64,000 nt of DNA from Nevskiaceae bacterium (GCA_008012115.1 SSEB01000010.1:173407-237406), one strand, 5' to 3'; positions 18,901-29,503 are shown, counted from the first letter of the stretch. Numbers and translations are program-made. Notes: generated from the sequence alone by a model not told the origin.

Positions 18901-19743
18901 TCAGGGCTTTGCCGTCATCGCGCCGGCAAGCTGCTGCGCGTCGATGCGCGACTCGAACCAGTTCATGCGCCAGTCGAGATGCGGCCCGGTGGCGCGGCCG
19001 GTCTTGCCGCTGAGCGCGATCACCTGCCCCTGCTGGACGACGTCGCCCACCTTCACCAGCAGTTTCGACAGGTGCAGGAACGCCGAGGCCACGCCCTGGC
19101 CGTGATCGATCATCAGCGTGCCGCCGGTGAAATACATATCCTTCTCCGCGAGACTGATCACGCCGCCGGCCGGCGCCCTCACCGGCGTCCCTACCGGCAC
19201 CGCGACGTCGACGCCGTAGTGCGGCTGCTTGGGTTCGCCGTTGAGGATGCGCTGGCTGCCGTAGACGCCGGAGATCGGCCCCGCGCAGGGCCAGATGAAG
19301 CGCTGCAGGAAATCGCGGCGCGGGCTGTCGTGCTGGCGCGCCTCGCGCGCCAGGCGCTGGTCGTTCGCGATCCGCTGCTGCACCGCCGGCGGCGGATTGA
19401 CCATCTTCGGCGGCAGGCCGTTGATGTTCTGAATCTCGTACTGGCGCTTTTCCACCGCGTAGCGATAGACCTGCGGCGCAGCGCCCGGCAACTGCACTTT
19501 CAACTCCGCCTGCGCCGGCTCGTCGCGGTCGAGGCCAAAGACGAAATCGCCGTCCGGCGACACGCTGAGCGCGCGGCCATTGAACCAGACCTGGTTGCCC
19601 GGCACGGTGTGGCCGATCAGCAGCGCGCCCTGGCGCCAGTCGCCCTGCAGGGTGAACGGCAGCTTCGCGTCGTCGCCATCCGCCGCCGCTCCGCCCGCGA
19701 AGGTCAGCGCTGCCATCAGCAGCAGCGCACGCAGCACGCTCAT
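18901..19743 (-). CDS. Exported M23 family metallopeptidase
   Basis: The 280-residue protein starts with a signal peptide ([21 protein letters not shown]) and ends in an LytM/M23 domain with the zinc ligands HYGVDVAV and [11 protein letters not shown]. It has the gammaproteobacterial HLDWR-type variant rather than HLHWE. It likely trims peptidoglycan cross-links in the periplasm. ATG 19743 overlaps the thrS stop by 4 nt, so it is the downstream partner of thrS. The open frame running further upstream is an alternate reading of thrS and was trimmed. Confidence 0.87.
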   Translation of the reverse strand: MSVLRALLLMAALTFAGGAAADGDDAKLPFTLQGDWRQGALLIGHTVPGNQVWFNGRALSVSPDGDFVFGLDRDEPAQAELKVQLPGAAPQVYRYAVEKRQYEIQNINGLPPKMVNPPPAVQQRIANDQRLAREARQHDSPRRDFLQRFIWPCAGPISGVYGSQRILNGEPKQPHYGVDVAVPVGTPVRAPAGGVISLAEKDMYFTGGTLMIDHGQGVASAFLHLSKLLVKVGDVVQQGQVIALSGKTGRATGPHLDWRMNWFESRIDAQQLAGAMTAKP

Positions 19744-21641
19744 GCGCGCAGCAGCGCCGGCAGCTCGGCCAGCGTCACCGTGCGCTGCTGCTCCTCGCCG
19801 CGGTAGCGCAGGGTCACCGTCTTCTCCTCGGCCTCCTTGCGGCCGACCACGGCGATCACCGGAATCTTCTGCAGCGCGTGCTCGCGAATCTTGTAGTTGA
19901 TCTTTTCGTTGCGCAGGTCGGCTTCGACGCGGAAGCCGGCATCCTTGAGCGTGTCGGTGACCTCCTGCGCGTAGCCGTCGGCGTCGGAGACGATGGGCGC
20001 CACCACCACCTGCACCGGCGACAGCCAGAACGGCAGCGCGCCGGCGTGGTGCTCGATCAGGATGCCGATGAAGCGCTCCATCGAGCCGACGATGGCCCGG
20101 TGCAGCATGATCGGCCGCTTGCGCTGCGAGCTCTCGTCGACGTACTCGGCATCGAGACGCTCCGGCATCATCGGGTCGAACTGGATGGTGCCCACCTGCC
20201 AGCTGCGGCCGATGGAGTCCTTGAGGTGGTACTCGATCTTCGGGCCGTAGAACGCGCCCTCGCCCGGCAGTTCCTCCCACTGCACGCCGGCGGCACGCAG
20301 CGCCGCGCGCAGCGCGCTCTCGGCCTTGTCCCAGGCCTCGTCGGTGCCCAGGCGCTTGTCGGGTCGCAGCGCCAGCTTCACCGCGAGATCGGTGAAGCCG
20401 AAGTCGGCATAGACCTGCATCGCCTGCCGGTGGAAGGCGGTGACTTCCGCCTCCACCTGCTCCTCGGTGCAGAAGATGTGGCCGTCGTCCTGCGTGAACG
20501 CGCGCACGCGCATGATGCCGTGCAGCGCGCCCGAGGGCTCGTTGCGGTGGCAGCCGCCGAACTCGGCGTAGCGGATCGGCAGGTCGCGGTAGCTGTGCAG
20601 GGTCGAGTTGAAGATCTGCACGTGGCCGGGGCAGTTCATCGGCTTCACCGCGTAGGTCCGCTTCTCGGACTCGGTGAAGAACATGTTCTCCTTGTAGTTG
20701 TCCCAGTGGCCGGACTTCTTCCACAGGCTCACGTCCATGATCTGCGGCCCGCGCACTTCCTGGTAGCCGCTCTTGCGGTAGACGCCGCGCACGTACTGCT
20801 CCACCGCCTGCCAGATCGCCCAGCCCTTGGGGTGCCAGAACACCATGCCCGGCGCTTCCTCCTGCTGATGGAACAGGTCGAGCTGCTTGGCGAGCTTGCG
20901 GTGATCGCGCTTCTCCGCCTCCTCGACCTGCCGGAGGTAGGCCTTGAGATCGTCGTCGTTGGCGAAGCAGACGCCAGTGATGCGCTGCAGCTGCGCGTTG
21001 TTGGCATCGCCGCGCCAGTAGACGCCGCCCACGCGGATCAGCTTGAACGAGGTGCCGAGTTTGCCGGTGGACGGCAGGTGCGGGCCCAGGCACATGTCGA
21101 GCCAGTTCGGGCCCTGCTTGTAGATGGTCAGCTCCTCGTCGGCCTTGATGCCGTCGCGAATCCACTCGGCCTTGAAGGTCTCGCCGGCCTGCTCGAAGTG
21201 CTTCACAGCCGCATCGTGCGCCCACACCTCGCGCGTGATCGGCAGGTCGCGCTTGACGATCTCCCGCATTTTGTTCTCGATGGCCTCGAGATCGCCCTCG
21301 GTGAACGGCTCGCTGCGCGCGAAGTCGTAGTAGAAGCCGGTGTCGGTGGCCGGGCCGAAGGTGATCTGCGTACCCGGGAACAGCTCCTGCACCGCCTGCG
21401 CCAGCACGTGCGCGGCGTCGTGGCGGATCACTTCCAGCGCCTCGGGTTTATCGCGGGTGACGATGGCGATGGTGGCGTCGCGGTCGATCGGGCGCGTCAG
21501 GTCCCACAACTCGCCGTTGACCTTGATGACCGCCGCCTTCTTGGCCAGGCCCGGCGAGATGCCCTGGGCGATGGCGAGCCCCGTCGGCGGCGCGTCGAAG
21601 GATTTCTGGTTGCCGTCCGGGAAAGTGATTTGAATAGCCAT
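19740..21641 (-). CDS. thrS: Threonyl-tRNA synthetase
   Basis: ThrS charges tRNA-Thr and edits Ser-tRNA-Thr. The 633-residue enzyme has an N-terminal TGS domain ([14 protein letters not shown], 1-62), the editing domain ([16 protein letters not shown]), and the class II core with the zinc Cys in MNCPGH and the motif 2 [17 protein letters not shown]-terminal anticodon domain follows. ATG 21641 gives the usual start [10 protein letters not shown]. Unusually, the downstream gene is an M23 peptidase rather than infC-rpmI-rplT. Confidence 0.97.
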   Translation of the reverse strand: MAIQITFPDGNQKSFDAPPTGLAIAQGISPGLAKKAAVIKVNGELWDLTRPIDRDATIAIVTRDKPEALEVIRHDAAHVLAQAVQELFPGTQITFGPATDTGFYYDFARSEPFTEGDLEAIENKMREIVKRDLPITREVWAHDAAVKHFEQAGETFKAEWIRDGIKADEELTIYKQGPNWLDMCLGPHLPSTGKLGTSFKLIRVGGVYWRGDANNAQLQRITGVCFANDDDLKAYLRQVEEAEKRDHRKLAKQLDLFHQQEEAPGMVFWHPKGWAIWQAVEQYVRGVYRKSGYQEVRGPQIMDVSLWKKSGHWDNYKENMFFTESEKRTYAVKPMNCPGHVQIFNSTLHSYRDLPIRYAEFGGCHRNEPSGALHGIMRVRAFTQDDGHIFCTEEQVEAEVTAFHRQAMQVYADFGFTDLAVKLALRPDKRLGTDEAWDKAESALRAALRAAGVQWEELPGEGAFYGPKIEYHLKDSIGRSWQVGTIQFDPMMPERLDAEYVDESSQRKRPIMLHRAIVGSMERFIGILIEHHAGALPFWLSPVQVVVAPIVSDADGYAQEVTDTLKDAGFRVEADLRNEKINYKIREHALQKIPVIAVVGRKEAEEKTVTLRYRGEEQQRTVTLAELPALLRA

Positions 21642-21682
21642 GTTCTTGGATTTCTGTTGCTGCGTTAGGACTCGGGAATGCT

Positions 21683-23101
21683 TCAGGATTTGGAGCGGAT
21701 GTGCTGCACGGCGGCCGTCAGCCGCTGGAGCGTCCGCTCGCGTCCCAGCAAGAACAGCGTCTGGTCGATGGGCGGCGACACCGCCATGCCGACCACGGCG
21801 ACGCGGATCGGCTGCGCGATCTTGCCCAGGCCCAGGCCCTTGCCTTCGGCGAAGCCGTTGACCGCCTCGTGCAGCGCCGGCGCGGTCCACTCCGGCAGCG
21901 CCGACAGCTTCTGCGCCAGCTCGTCGAGCAGCGCCGCGGACTCGGCGGTGAAGTGCTTGGCGGCGTCCTTGTCGTTGTAGCCGGCGAGATCGCCGTAGAG
22001 AAACGCGGACTTCTCCGCCATCTCCGCCAGCGTGCGGCAACGCTCGCGCTGCTGCTCAATGACGAGCTTCAGGTCCGGACCACGGGCCGGATCGGCGCCA
22101 ATGCGGCGCAGGTGCCAGTCGAACTCCGGCGCGATGATCGCCGGATCGGTCACCTTCAGATACTGGTGATTGACCCAGTAGGCCTTCTCCATGTCGAAGC
22201 GCGCCGGCGAGGCGGAGACGTGATCGAAGTCAAACTTCTCGAACATCTCCTCGCGCGTGAACAGTTCCTGGTCGCCGTGGCTCCAGCCGAGGCGGATCAG
22301 GTAGTTGAGCAGCGCATCGGGCATGAAGCCCATGGCGCGGTACTCCATCACGCCCAGCGCGCCGTGACGCTTGGACAGCTTGGCGCCGTCGGCGCCGAGA
22401 ATCATCGACACGTGCGCGTACTGCGGCGGTGTGGCGCCCAGCGCTTTCAGGATGTTGATCTGGCGCGGCGTGTTGTTGACGTGGTCGTCGCCGCGGATGA
22501 CGTGGGTGATGCCCATGTCCCAGTCGTCCACCACCACGCAGAAGTTGTAGGTGGGCACACCGTCGGCGCGGGCGATGATGAGGTCGTCGAGTTCCTTGTT
22601 GTCGAACACGATCTCGCCCTTGATCAGGTCCTTGAGCACGACCTGGCCGTCCAGCGGATTCTTGAAACGCACCACCGGCTTCACGCCGGCGGGCGGCGGC
22701 GGCAGGGTCTTGCCCGGCTCCGGGCGCCAGCGGCCGTCATAGCGCGGCTTTTCCTTGCGCGCCTGCTGCTCGGCACGCATCTGGTCCAGCTCTTCCTTGC
22801 TGGCGTAGCAGTGGTAGGCGGTGCCGGCGGCCAGCATCTGCTGCACCACCTCGGCATAGCGGTCGAAGCGCTTGGTCTGGTAGATCTCGTCGAAATCCGA
22901 GTGCAGGCCCAGCCACTTCATGCCCTCGAAAATCGCGTCCACCGCTTCCTGCGTGCTGCGCTCGCGGTCGGTATCCTCGATGCGCAGCAGGAACTTGCCG
23001 CCGAAACGCTTGGCGTAGACGTAGGAAAACAGCGCGGTACGGGCGCCGCCGATATGGAGATAACCGGTCGGGCTGGGCGCGAAACGGGTGACGACGGACA
23101 T
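21683..23101 (-). CDS. gltX: Glutamyl-tRNA synthetase
   Basis: The 472-residue class I synthetase has the HIGH-type motif [17 protein letters not shown] at the N-terminus and the KMSKS-type [11 protein letters not shown] near residue 240. Length and a Cys-poor central region are typical of proteobacterial GltX. It is divergent from hisI across a 118-bp gap that also holds a GTGAG/CTCAC inverted repeat near 23146-23157 of unknown role. thrS starts 41 bp downstream, so the two synthetases may be cotranscribed. Confidence 0.97.
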   Translation of the reverse strand: MSVVTRFAPSPTGYLHIGGARTALFSYVYAKRFGGKFLLRIEDTDRERSTQEAVDAIFEGMKWLGLHSDFDEIYQTKRFDRYAEVVQQMLAAGTAYHCYASKEELDQMRAEQQARKEKPRYDGRWRPEPGKTLPPPPAGVKPVVRFKNPLDGQVVLKDLIKGEIVFDNKELDDLIIARADGVPTYNFCVVVDDWDMGITHVIRGDDHVNNTPRQINILKALGATPPQYAHVSMILGADGAKLSKRHGALGVMEYRAMGFMPDALLNYLIRLGWSHGDQELFTREEMFEKFDFDHVSASPARFDMEKAYWVNHQYLKVTDPAIIAPEFDWHLRRIGADPARGPDLKLVIEQQRERCRTLAEMAEKSAFLYGDLAGYNDKDAAKHFTAESAALLDELAQKLSALPEWTAPALHEAVNGFAEGKGLGLGKIAQPIRVAVVGMAVSPPIDQTLFLLGRERTLQRLTAAVQHIRSKS

Positions 23102-23219
23102 GCGGAAGGGCTATCGGGCTGGGCTAAAGCTCGATTTTACAGTAGTGAGTGCTCACTCCCCGCATCCGGGCGTCGATATGGGATAATCGCGCCCGTTTTT
23201 TCGCCGCCCCCGCATCGCC

Positions 23220-23690
23220 ATGTCCAACGAAGTCGAATTCCACAAGCGTCTCACCATCGAGCAGGTCGAGGAAGGCCACGAGCTGGCCCCCAAGTTCGAC
23301 CGCGACGGCCTGATCGTCTGCGTCACCACCGCCGCCAACACCGGCGAGGTGCTGATGGTCGGTTACATGAACCAGGAAGCGCTGAAGAAGACCATCGTCA
23401 CTGGCGAGGCGCATTACTGGAGCCGCAGCCGCCAGGTGCTCTGGCACAAGGGCGCCACCAGCGGCCTGGTGCAGAAGGTGGTGGAACTGCGCATCGACGA
23501 CGACCAGGACGCCGTCTGGCTGCGCGTCGAGATCCCCGGCGACGCCAGCTGCCACGTGGGCTATCGCTCCTGCTTCTACCGCTCCGTGCCCACCGGCGAG
23601 GGCAAGCACGAACTCAAGTTCGAGGAGCAGGAGAAGATGTTCGATCCGAAGAAGGTTTACGGCGACGCGCCGAATCCGACGATTCTCTAA
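23220..23690 (+). CDS. hisI: Phosphoribosyl-AMP cyclohydrolase
   Basis: HisI opens the purine ring of PR-AMP in histidine synthesis. The 156-residue single-domain enzyme shows the Mg-binding [14 protein letters not shown], the zinc Cys of [12 protein letters not shown], and [18 protein letters not shown]. It is monofunctional and stands apart from any other his gene in the window. Its last 33 bp are duplicated 115 bp downstream. Confidence 0.95.
   Translation: MSNEVEFHKRLTIEQVEEGHELAPKFDRDGLIVCVTTAANTGEVLMVGYMNQEALKKTIVTGEAHYWSRSRQVLWHKGATSGLVQKVVELRIDDDQDAVWLRVEIPGDASCHVGYRSCFYRSVPTGEGKHELKFEEQEKMFDPKKVYGDAPNPTIL
23658..23690 (+). repeat. Direct repeat, functional copy: 3-prime end of hisI
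   Basis: 33 bp encoding the last ten HisI residues and stop. It matches 23806-23838 at 31 of 33 positions, and the copies bracket an R1 insert. Confidence 0.88.
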
Positions 23691-23805
23691 GCCGTCCCTG
23701 GCGATACCCAGTCCATTGAACGAACCCATGCCCGGCCATCCCTGGCCGGGCGTTCACCGGCTTGGATTGCCATTCAAGGCAATCCAAGAAAGCCCCGGTT
23801 CACTC
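23691..23805. repeat. R1-family insert after hisI
   Basis: 115 bp containing the R1 palindrome and GCGTTC end at 23730-23755, 26 bp identical to unit B at 17533 in the opposite orientation. Five bp later is a perfect 11-bp hairpin CTTGGATTGCC/GGCAATCCAAG with a 6-nt loop (23761-23788). Flanked by the 33-bp direct repeats. Confidence 0.8.
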
Positions 23806-23838
23806 TACGGCGACGCGCCGAATCCGACGATCCTCTGA
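23806..23838 (+). pseudogene. Duplicated 3-prime tail of hisI
   Basis: Reads [10 protein letters not shown] then a stop, the same C-terminal residues as HisI. Both differences from the functional copy are silent (ATT/ATC; TAA/TGA), so the coding sense was preserved at the time of duplication. Confidence 0.85.
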
Positions 23839-23860
23839 CCACTGCCGCTTCACTGAAAAG

Positions 23861-23881
23861 CGCCCCGCAAGGGGCGTTTTT
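23861..23881 (+). terminator. Rho-independent terminator downstream of hisI
   Basis: CGCCCC, loop GCAA, GGGGCG followed by five T residues. It ends 5 bp before element E5 and stops hisI transcripts before the AraC gene. Confidence 0.88.
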
Positions 23882-23885
23882 CGTT

Positions 23886-23995
23886 GACCCGCTCGTAACC
23901 ATCTGCGCCCGATATTTGTTATATTTTATTTATCGTATTTATTTTATATAAATAAAATATAACGTTTCTTCGTGGCCGGGAATCGACAGCGGGTG
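23886..23995. repeat. E5: 110-bp dyad element with perfect core palindrome
   Basis: GACCCGCT is at 23886-23893 (first base G, the only octamer deviation) and AGCGGGTG at 23988-23995. The core contains a perfect 16-bp inverted repeat: GTTATATTTTATTTAT at 23918-23933 and its complement at 23948-23963. 4 G/C in 46. It lies between tandem hisI and the AraC gene. Confidence 0.9.
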
Positions 23996-24033
23996 GCCGC
24001 TAAACTGGCTTGGTTCCCGCCTGCCCGACCCGC

Positions 24034-24825
24034 ATGCACGTCTTCGTCTGGAATCGCCGCTTCCTGTTGCACGCCGATCCTTACGTCATGGACCGGCGCG
24101 ACCAGCCCTACCGGCGCCTGTCGGCCACGGTGATCGTCGCGCATGCCGGGCACTTCTCATTGGCAGTCGATGGCGGCGCGGTCACGCGACACGAGGCCGC
24201 GATCGTCGCCTGCAATGTCCGACGCGACTACATCGAGGCACCGTCCGGCGGCATCAGCATCTTCGACGCCGGCATCAGCACCGAGGCGTTCCTGCGCCTG
24301 GCGCCGCAGGTCGCGCCGGCCGCGGTACGGCCGCTGACGGCGGACGCCGCCGCCCGCCTGCGCGAGTTGCTCGCGCGGCAACCCCCTTCACAGGCGACCG
24401 CCGAACAGGCCCGGCGACTTTACGATGCCGCGGTCGACACCGCCTGCGAGCTGCCGATGCCGCCGCTGCAGCGTGATCCCCGTATCCTGCAACTGATGGC
24501 GACGATCGAGCAGCTGCCGCTCGACGCGCGACCGCAGCGGCAGGTGGCGCGGGCCGCGGGATTGTCGGATTCGCGGCTGCGGGCGTTGTTCCGCCAGCAT
24601 CTCGGCTGCAGCATGTCGCAGTACCTGCGCTGGGTCACGGCGTGGAAGGCCGTGGCGCTATGGCGGCGCGGCGTCAGCCTGACCGAGGTCGCGCACGCCG
24701 CCGGCTTCTACGATCTCTCGCACGCCGACCGCGTGGCGCGCGAGATCACCGGCATGAGTCCCTCCGCACTCATCGACCCTCGCAAGGTGCGCCTGCTGAT
24801 CGGCGACGATTTCTCCAGGCCCTGA
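24034..24825 (+). CDS. AraC-family transcriptional regulator
   Basis: This 263-residue protein has a short N-terminal sensor-like domain and a C-terminal AraC-type pair of helix-turn-helix motifs (about 165-255): QVARAAGLSDSRLRALFRQHLG and LTEVAHAAGFYDLSHADRVAREITG (in two stretches), the usual order. The ligand is unknown. ATG 24034 gives MHVFVWNRR; an upstream in-frame GTG is possible. The secreted lipase gene follows after 117 bp on the same strand and may be its target. Confidence 0.85.
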   Translation: MHVFVWNRRFLLHADPYVMDRRDQPYRRLSATVIVAHAGHFSLAVDGGAVTRHEAAIVACNVRRDYIEAPSGGISIFDAGISTEAFLRLAPQVAPAAVRPLTADAAARLRELLARQPPSQATAEQARRLYDAAVDTACELPMPPLQRDPRILQLMATIEQLPLDARPQRQVARAAGLSDSRLRALFRQHLGCSMSQYLRWVTAWKAVALWRRGVSLTEVAHAAGFYDLSHADRVAREITGMSPSALIDPRKVRLLIGDDFSRP

Positions 24826-24865
24826 TTCATCCTGACCGCGGGCAAGCGTTTCATCCAAGTCATCC
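24826..24865 (+). promoter_or_regulatory. Candidate AraC-type half-sites upstream of the lipase gene
   Basis: TCATCC occurs at 24827-24832, 24851-24856 and 24860-24865 in direct orientation, about 24 and 9 bp apart, within the 117-bp gap between regulator and lipase. Direct repeats suit AraC proteins, but this is inference. Confidence 0.25.
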
Positions 24866-24942
24866 GCTGCGGTCCCGCGCGATAGTCCGGTCTCGCAAAC
24901 GGCGGCAACGATCGCCGGCACCTGGAGAGGAGCAGTGGAGTC

Positions 24943-26211
24943 ATGAAAACAACGGCGATTCGCGCGATCAGCCTGATGTGCCTGGCGCTGTGCGCCTGCG
25001 GCGGCACTTCGACCGCCCCGGTGAACGTGGGGGCTCTGACGCTTCCCTACCCACCGACGCCGGACCGTGATGCGTTCTACGCTCAGCCCGACCCGATGCC
25101 CCACCTGCCGCCGGGCAGCATTCTCAAATCACGCGCGATCAGCTTCACGCCCACCCACGGCATTGCGCTGCCCAACCCCGCCTGGCAGATCCAGTACGTA
25201 TCGACGGACGTCAACGGCCGGCCGCAGGCGGTCGTGGCAACGGTGGTCAAGCCGCTGACGCCGGCACTGGCCAGTCCCACGCCGCTGCTGGCTTACCAGA
25301 TGGCTTACGACAGCCTCGGCAGCGCCTGTGCTCCCTCGCACACGCTCAACGCCGACAATCACAACGGCAGCAACGAACTCGAAGCCGCCTTCTACCTTCA
25401 GGCGCTGCTCACGCAGGGCTGGCCCATCGTGTTCCCGGACTACGAAGGGCCGTATTCCGAGTACGGCGCCGGCGTGCAGGCCGGCCGCGCGACGCTGGAC
25501 GCGATCCGCGCCGCGCTGCAGTTCGAGCCGCTGGGGCTGACCCCGGAATCGCCGGTGGCGATGTGGGGTTATTCCGGCGGCGCACTGGCGTCAGCCTGGG
25601 CGGCGTCACTGCAGAAAGGCTATGCGCCGGAGCTGAACATCGTCGCCATCGCCAGCGGCGGCACGCCGACCAACAGCTTCAACATCGTCAAGCAGGCGCA
25701 GAACACCAGCTACTTCAACTTGGTGGCCAGCGCGGTGATCGGCACCAACCGTGCCTACCCGGAACTGATCCCACCCGGCTTCCTCACCCCGCAGGGCGAG
25801 AAGTGGGCGGAGGCGATCAGGGATGGATGCAACGGAGGGACTACCGACGGCTCGGCGCCCCCTTTCACCGAGTTCGCCCCTTACACGACCGTGAGCGACC
25901 CGTTCGACACCCCCGGCGCCCGATCGGTCGCGGCAAAGACACTCCTGCCGCAGCCGGGCATGACCCCCATCGCGGACATTTATATCTACCACGCGATCAA
26001 GGACCAGCTGCTGCCGATCGCCGATACCGACACCATGGTCAGCACCTGGTGCGCCAACGGCGCCCATGTCAGCTACTACCGCGACAGCGTCGGGCAGGAC
26101 CACGTCAGTGAATTCGCGGCCGGCGCCGACCTGGCGCTGGCCTATCTGGTCAGCCGGATGAATCACTCGCCGATGACCGTATTGCCGCCCGGCGCGCAGG
26201 TCTGCAACTAG
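24943..26211 (+). CDS. Secreted lipase-family lipoprotein (LIP, PF03583-like)
   Basis: The 422-residue protein has a lipoprotein signal (ISLMCLALCAC, lipobox Cys about residue 18). The alpha/beta-hydrolase fold has nucleophile elbow WGYSGGA near residue 208, preceded by PIVFPDYEGP. A catalytic Asp region (IYHAIKDQLLPI) and a late His (GQDHVSEFA) complete a plausible triad. The arrangement matches secretory lipases acting on acylglycerols or esters outside the cytoplasm. A GGAGAGG ribosome site lies upstream of the ATG. Substrate unknown. Confidence 0.8.
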   Translation: MKTTAIRAISLMCLALCACGGTSTAPVNVGALTLPYPPTPDRDAFYAQPDPMPHLPPGSILKSRAISFTPTHGIALPNPAWQIQYVSTDVNGRPQAVVATVVKPLTPALASPTPLLAYQMAYDSLGSACAPSHTLNADNHNGSNELEAAFYLQALLTQGWPIVFPDYEGPYSEYGAGVQAGRATLDAIRAALQFEPLGLTPESPVAMWGYSGGALASAWAASLQKGYAPELNIVAIASGGTPTNSFNIVKQAQNTSYFNLVASAVIGTNRAYPELIPPGFLTPQGEKWAEAIRDGCNGGTTDGSAPPFTEFAPYTTVSDPFDTPGARSVAAKTLLPQPGMTPIADIYIYHAIKDQLLPIADTDTMVSTWCANGAHVSYYRDSVGQDHVSEFAAGADLALAYLVSRMNHSPMTVLPPGAQVCN

Positions 26212-26231
26212 CGCGGATCTTTCACTGCCGG

Positions 26232-28793
26232 TCAATCGATGGGTAACTGCTGCGGCGCGGCGTTCCAGAAACGCCGATGTCCCTCGCGCCAGGCCTGTGG
26301 CGCGGCAACGCCGTTTTCGTCGATATGTACCATCACTGCTCCGCGCAGGCCGGTGACGATCTGCCGGGCACCGGCGGCCGCGTAGCGCGCCACCACGGTC
26401 GGATGCGGGTGGTGGAACTGGCTGTGCCAGCCGGCGCTGTGGATCACCCACTGCGGCTGCACCGCGTCGATGAAATCCTCCGTCGAGGAGCTGCGGCTGC
26501 CGTGATGCGGCGTCAGCAGCACGTCGGCCTGCAGACTGGTGAGACGGTCGCGCAGCAGGCGACGCTCGGCCGCCTTCTCGATGTCCGCCGGCAGCAGCGC
26601 CGCATAAGCCCCCGCCTCGACGCGCAGAACGCAGCCGCCGTTGTTGGTGGACCACTTCGCCTCATCGGGATGCAGCACCTCGAACGCCACGCCGTCCCAG
26701 TCCCAACGCTGGCCATCGCGGCAGGGCGTAGCCGACAGCGCGCCGATTTCATCGTCCACCGTCAGCAGCCGCCGCACCGCAGGCGCACCGCCGGCGTGAT
26801 CGTTGTCGACGTGCGAGACGATCAGGCGGTCGACGCGCCGCACGCCGGCATCGAGCAGGAAGGGCGCGACGATGGAGGCGCCGGCATCGAAACCTTCGTC
26901 GAAGGCCGGCCCGGTATCGAACACCAGCGTGTGCCGCGCGGTGCGCACCACCACCGACAGCCCCTGCCCCACGTCCAGGGCAACCAGGTCGAAGCCGCTG
27001 CGCGGTGCGGTGTCGGGTGGAAACAGCAGCGGCAGGAAACACAGCAGCGCCAGCGGCCGCAGCGGCAGGCCGCGCGGCGCAAACAGCAGCACACTGCCGA
27101 GCAGCGCGAGCATCAGCGCCGCCACCGGCGCTGCCGCCGGCAGCCAGGGCTGCGGCAGGTGGGTCGCCAGCCACGCCAGCCCTGCATAAAGCTGGCCCAG
27201 CCCCAAAGCCGCCCACTGCATCAACGCCACGCCCAAGGCCGGCCACAGCCACGCCAGCGCCAGGCTCGCAAGCAGGACCGGCGTCAGCAGGCTGACCAGC
27301 GGCACGGCGAGCAGGTTGAGCAGCGGCGCAAACCACGACAGGCCGTGGAAATAGAACACCGTCAACGGCGCCAGCGCGACACTGAGCAGCAGTTGCAACA
27401 GCACCAGCGCGGCGAGCCCTCCACGTGGCCGCAGGCGCCCGGCCATGAAATAGAAGATCGCCGCCACCGCGCCAAACGACAGCCACAGGCCGGGGCTGAG
27501 CACCGCCAGCGGATCGAGCAGCAGCACGATCAGCAGGGCCAGCGCCAGCGTCTGCGCAGGCCGGTGCAGGCGCCCGCGCCAGGCCGCGATGGTCACCACC
27601 GCCAGCATCAGGAAGGCCCGCTGCACCGGCGGCTCCCAGCCCGCCAGCAGCGCGTAGACGAAAGCGACCAGCGCCGCGCCGAGCATGCCCGCCTTCTGCG
27701 CCGGCAGGCGCAACAGCAGCGGCGGCACCAGACTCCACAGCCAGCGGAACACGAAGAAGGCGATACCCGCCACGACGGCGATGTTGAAGCCGGAGATGGC
27801 GATCAGGTGGGTGGTGCCGGTGACCCGGAACACATCCCAGTCGGCGTCGCGCATCTCGCCGGTATCACCCAGCGTCAGCGCGATGAACAGCGCGCGGCCG
27901 GGCCCGGGCGGCAGCACGTCGCGGAAACCATCCAGCAGTGCCTGCCGCGCACGCAGCAGCAGCGCGCTGCTGGACGCCAGGACGTGAAGAGCCTGATTTC
28001 CGCCGCTGCCTGCGGCGGGCGCCGCCTGGGCGTCGGCCGCTCGCAGCACGGCATCCCTGCCGGCTCGCGGCACTTGGGCGTCCTGCCCGTCGGCCGCTAC
28101 AGGAACGGCATCCCTGCCGGCGCGCGGCACTTGGGCGTCCTGCCCGTCGGCCGCTACCGGAACGGCATCTCTGCCGGCGCGCGGCGCTTGGGCGTCCTGC
28201 CCGTCGGCCGCTCCGGGCGCGGCATCCTCGCCGCCGCGCGACGTCAGGGTATCCTGCGCCTCGCATCGCGTGCCGGCGCGGACGGTGGCGGCGGCGCCGA
28301 TGCCCTGTCGGAACAGCCAGCCCTCGTAGTCGAAACCGCCAGGGTTGAACGAACCGTGCGGCGGCTTCATGCGCAGGCGCAGGCGCCAGCACTCGCCTCC
28401 GCGTGGCGTCTCGCTGCTGCGATACCAGCTGACGCGCAGGCGCTGCGGCAGGGCGGGGTCATCGGGCGCGAACAGGAAGCGCCAGACCGTGGTGCCGTCC
28501 GGTGACCCATCGCGCCCGCGGCCGGGTGTGGACTGCGGCAGCGAGTCCATGCGGCCGGTCACGTCGATTTCCTCGCCGTAGCGGGATTCGGGCCACTGCT
28601 GTTCGAGCAGGCGCTGCGATTGCCAGACGGTCAGCAGCACGCCGAGCATCGCCATCGCCGCGACGGCGCGCCCGCGCCAGGGCCACAGCGCCGGCAGGCA
28701 CAGCAGCGCCAGCACCGGCGCCTGCGGCAGGACCGGCAGCGCGCAAACCGCGAGAACACCGACGACGAACGCGCCGACGTTCAGCGGACTCAC
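26232..28793 (-). CDS. comEC: ComEC/Rec2 DNA internalisation protein
   Basis: ComEC forms the inner-membrane channel for transforming DNA. The 853-residue protein has N-terminal membrane segments (about 5-60), an OB-like region, the Competence domain ([19 protein letters not shown]) with many helices, and a C-terminal metallo-beta-lactamase domain ([38 protein letters not shown]). The OB region contains three 19-residue tandem repeats (see 28050-28220). The GTG start overlaps the lolD stop by 4 nt. Confidence 0.93.
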   Translation of the reverse strand: MSPLNVGAFVVGVLAVCALPVLPQAPVLALLCLPALWPWRGRAVAAMAMLGVLLTVWQSQRLLEQQWPESRYGEEIDVTGRMDSLPQSTPGRGRDGSPDGTTVWRFLFAPDDPALPQRLRVSWYRSSETPRGGECWRLRLRMKPPHGSFNPGGFDYEGWLFRQGIGAAATVRAGTRCEAQDTLTSRGGEDAAPGAADGQDAQAPRAGRDAVPVAADGQDAQVPRAGRDAVPVAADGQDAQVPRAGRDAVLRAADAQAAPAAGSGGNQALHVLASSSALLLRARQALLDGFRDVLPPGPGRALFIALTLGDTGEMRDADWDVFRVTGTTHLIAISGFNIAVVAGIAFFVFRWLWSLVPPLLLRLPAQKAGMLGAALVAFVYALLAGWEPPVQRAFLMLAVVTIAAWRGRLHRPAQTLALALLIVLLLDPLAVLSPGLWLSFGAVAAIFYFMAGRLRPRGGLAALVLLQLLLSVALAPLTVFYFHGLSWFAPLLNLLAVPLVSLLTPVLLASLALAWLWPALGVALMQWAALGLGQLYAGLAWLATHLPQPWLPAAAPVAALMLALLGSVLLFAPRGLPLRPLALLCFLPLLFPPDTAPRSGFDLVALDVGQGLSVVVRTARHTLVFDTGPAFDEGFDAGASIVAPFLLDAGVRRVDRLIVSHVDNDHAGGAPAVRRLLTVDDEIGALSATPCRDGQRWDWDGVAFEVLHPDEAKWSTNNGGCVLRVEAGAYAALLPADIEKAAERRLLRDRLTSLQADVLLTPHHGSRSSSTEDFIDAVQPQWVIHSAGWHSQFHHPHPTVVARYAAAGARQIVTGLRGAVMVHIDENGVAAPQAWREGHRRFWNAAPQQLPID
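28050..28220 (-). repeat. 57-bp tandem repeats inside comEC
   Basis: Three near-identical 57-bp units start at 28050, 28107 and 28164, with a degenerate fourth at 28221. Each encodes 19 residues of the type [19 protein letters not shown]. The frame is kept. The insert lies between two beta-rich parts of the periplasmic OB domain and is unlike other ComEC proteins as I know them. Confidence 0.85.
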
Positions 28794-29503
28794 ATCGGCG
28801 CCGCCAGTGGCGGAACGAGCATGCCGGCCTCCAGCGTCAGCACGCGTTCCATACGCCCGGCCAGGCGCAGATCGTGGGTCACCACGACCAGGCTGGTGCC
28901 GAGTTCGCGGTTCAGCTCCAGCATCAGCTCGAACACGGTATCGGCGGTCTTGCTGTCGAGATTGCCGGTGGGCTCGTCGGCCAGCACGCAGGCGGGACGC
29001 GTGACCAGTGCACGCGCCACCGCGGCGCGCTGACGCTCGCCGCCGGACAGCTCGCCGGGCTTGTGTTCCAAGCGCTGACCCAGGCCGACGCGGCTCAGCA
29101 GGTCGGTGGCACGCTGACGCGCCTCCGCCAGCGGCGTGCGCCGGATCAGCAGCGGCATGGCGACGTTCTCCAGCGCCGTGAACTCCGGCAGCAGGTGATG
29201 GAACTGGTAGACGAACCCGAGTGCGTGGTTGCGCAACTGGCCGCGCGCGGTATCGCTCAGCGCTGACATTTTCTGGCCGGCCACCCAGACCTCGCCGCCA
29301 CTGGGCGCGTCGAGTCCGCCGAGGATGTGCAGCAGCGTCGACTTGCCGGAGCCGGAGGCGCCGACGATGGCAATGCGCTCGCCGTGCCGCACCTCGAGGT
29401 CGATGCCCTTGAGCACATCGAGATTGAGGCGGCCGTCGTCGAAGGTTTTGGCCAGGCCCTGGGCCTTGAGCACGACGCCTGAGACGTTCGCATGGCTATT
29501 CAT
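28790..29503 (-). CDS. lolD: Lipoprotein-releasing ABC transporter ATPase
   Basis: LolD powers extraction of outer-membrane lipoproteins from the inner membrane. The 237-residue ATPase has Walker [17 protein letters not shown], the signature [16 protein letters not shown], Walker [12 protein letters not shown] and the LolD-type [21 protein letters not shown] (written here in part). It overlaps lolC by 8 nt and comEC by 4 nt, an operon layout known in pseudomonads. Confidence 0.95.
   Translation of the reverse strand: MNSHANVSGVVLKAQGLAKTFDDGRLNLDVLKGIDLEVRHGERIAIVGASGSGKSTLLHILGGLDAPSGGEVWVAGQKMSALSDTARGQLRNHALGFVYQFHHLLPEFTALENVAMPLLIRRTPLAEARQRATDLLSRVGLGQRLEHKPGELSGGERQRAAVARALVTRPACVLADEPTGNLDSKTADTVFELMLELNRELGTSLVVVTHDLRLAGRMERVLTLEAGMLVPPLAAPM

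Noticed and set aside
26277-28505. 742-codon open frame opposite comEC
   Set aside because: Product is a Gln/Arg/His-rich string with no domain; the minus strand encodes a clear ComEC.
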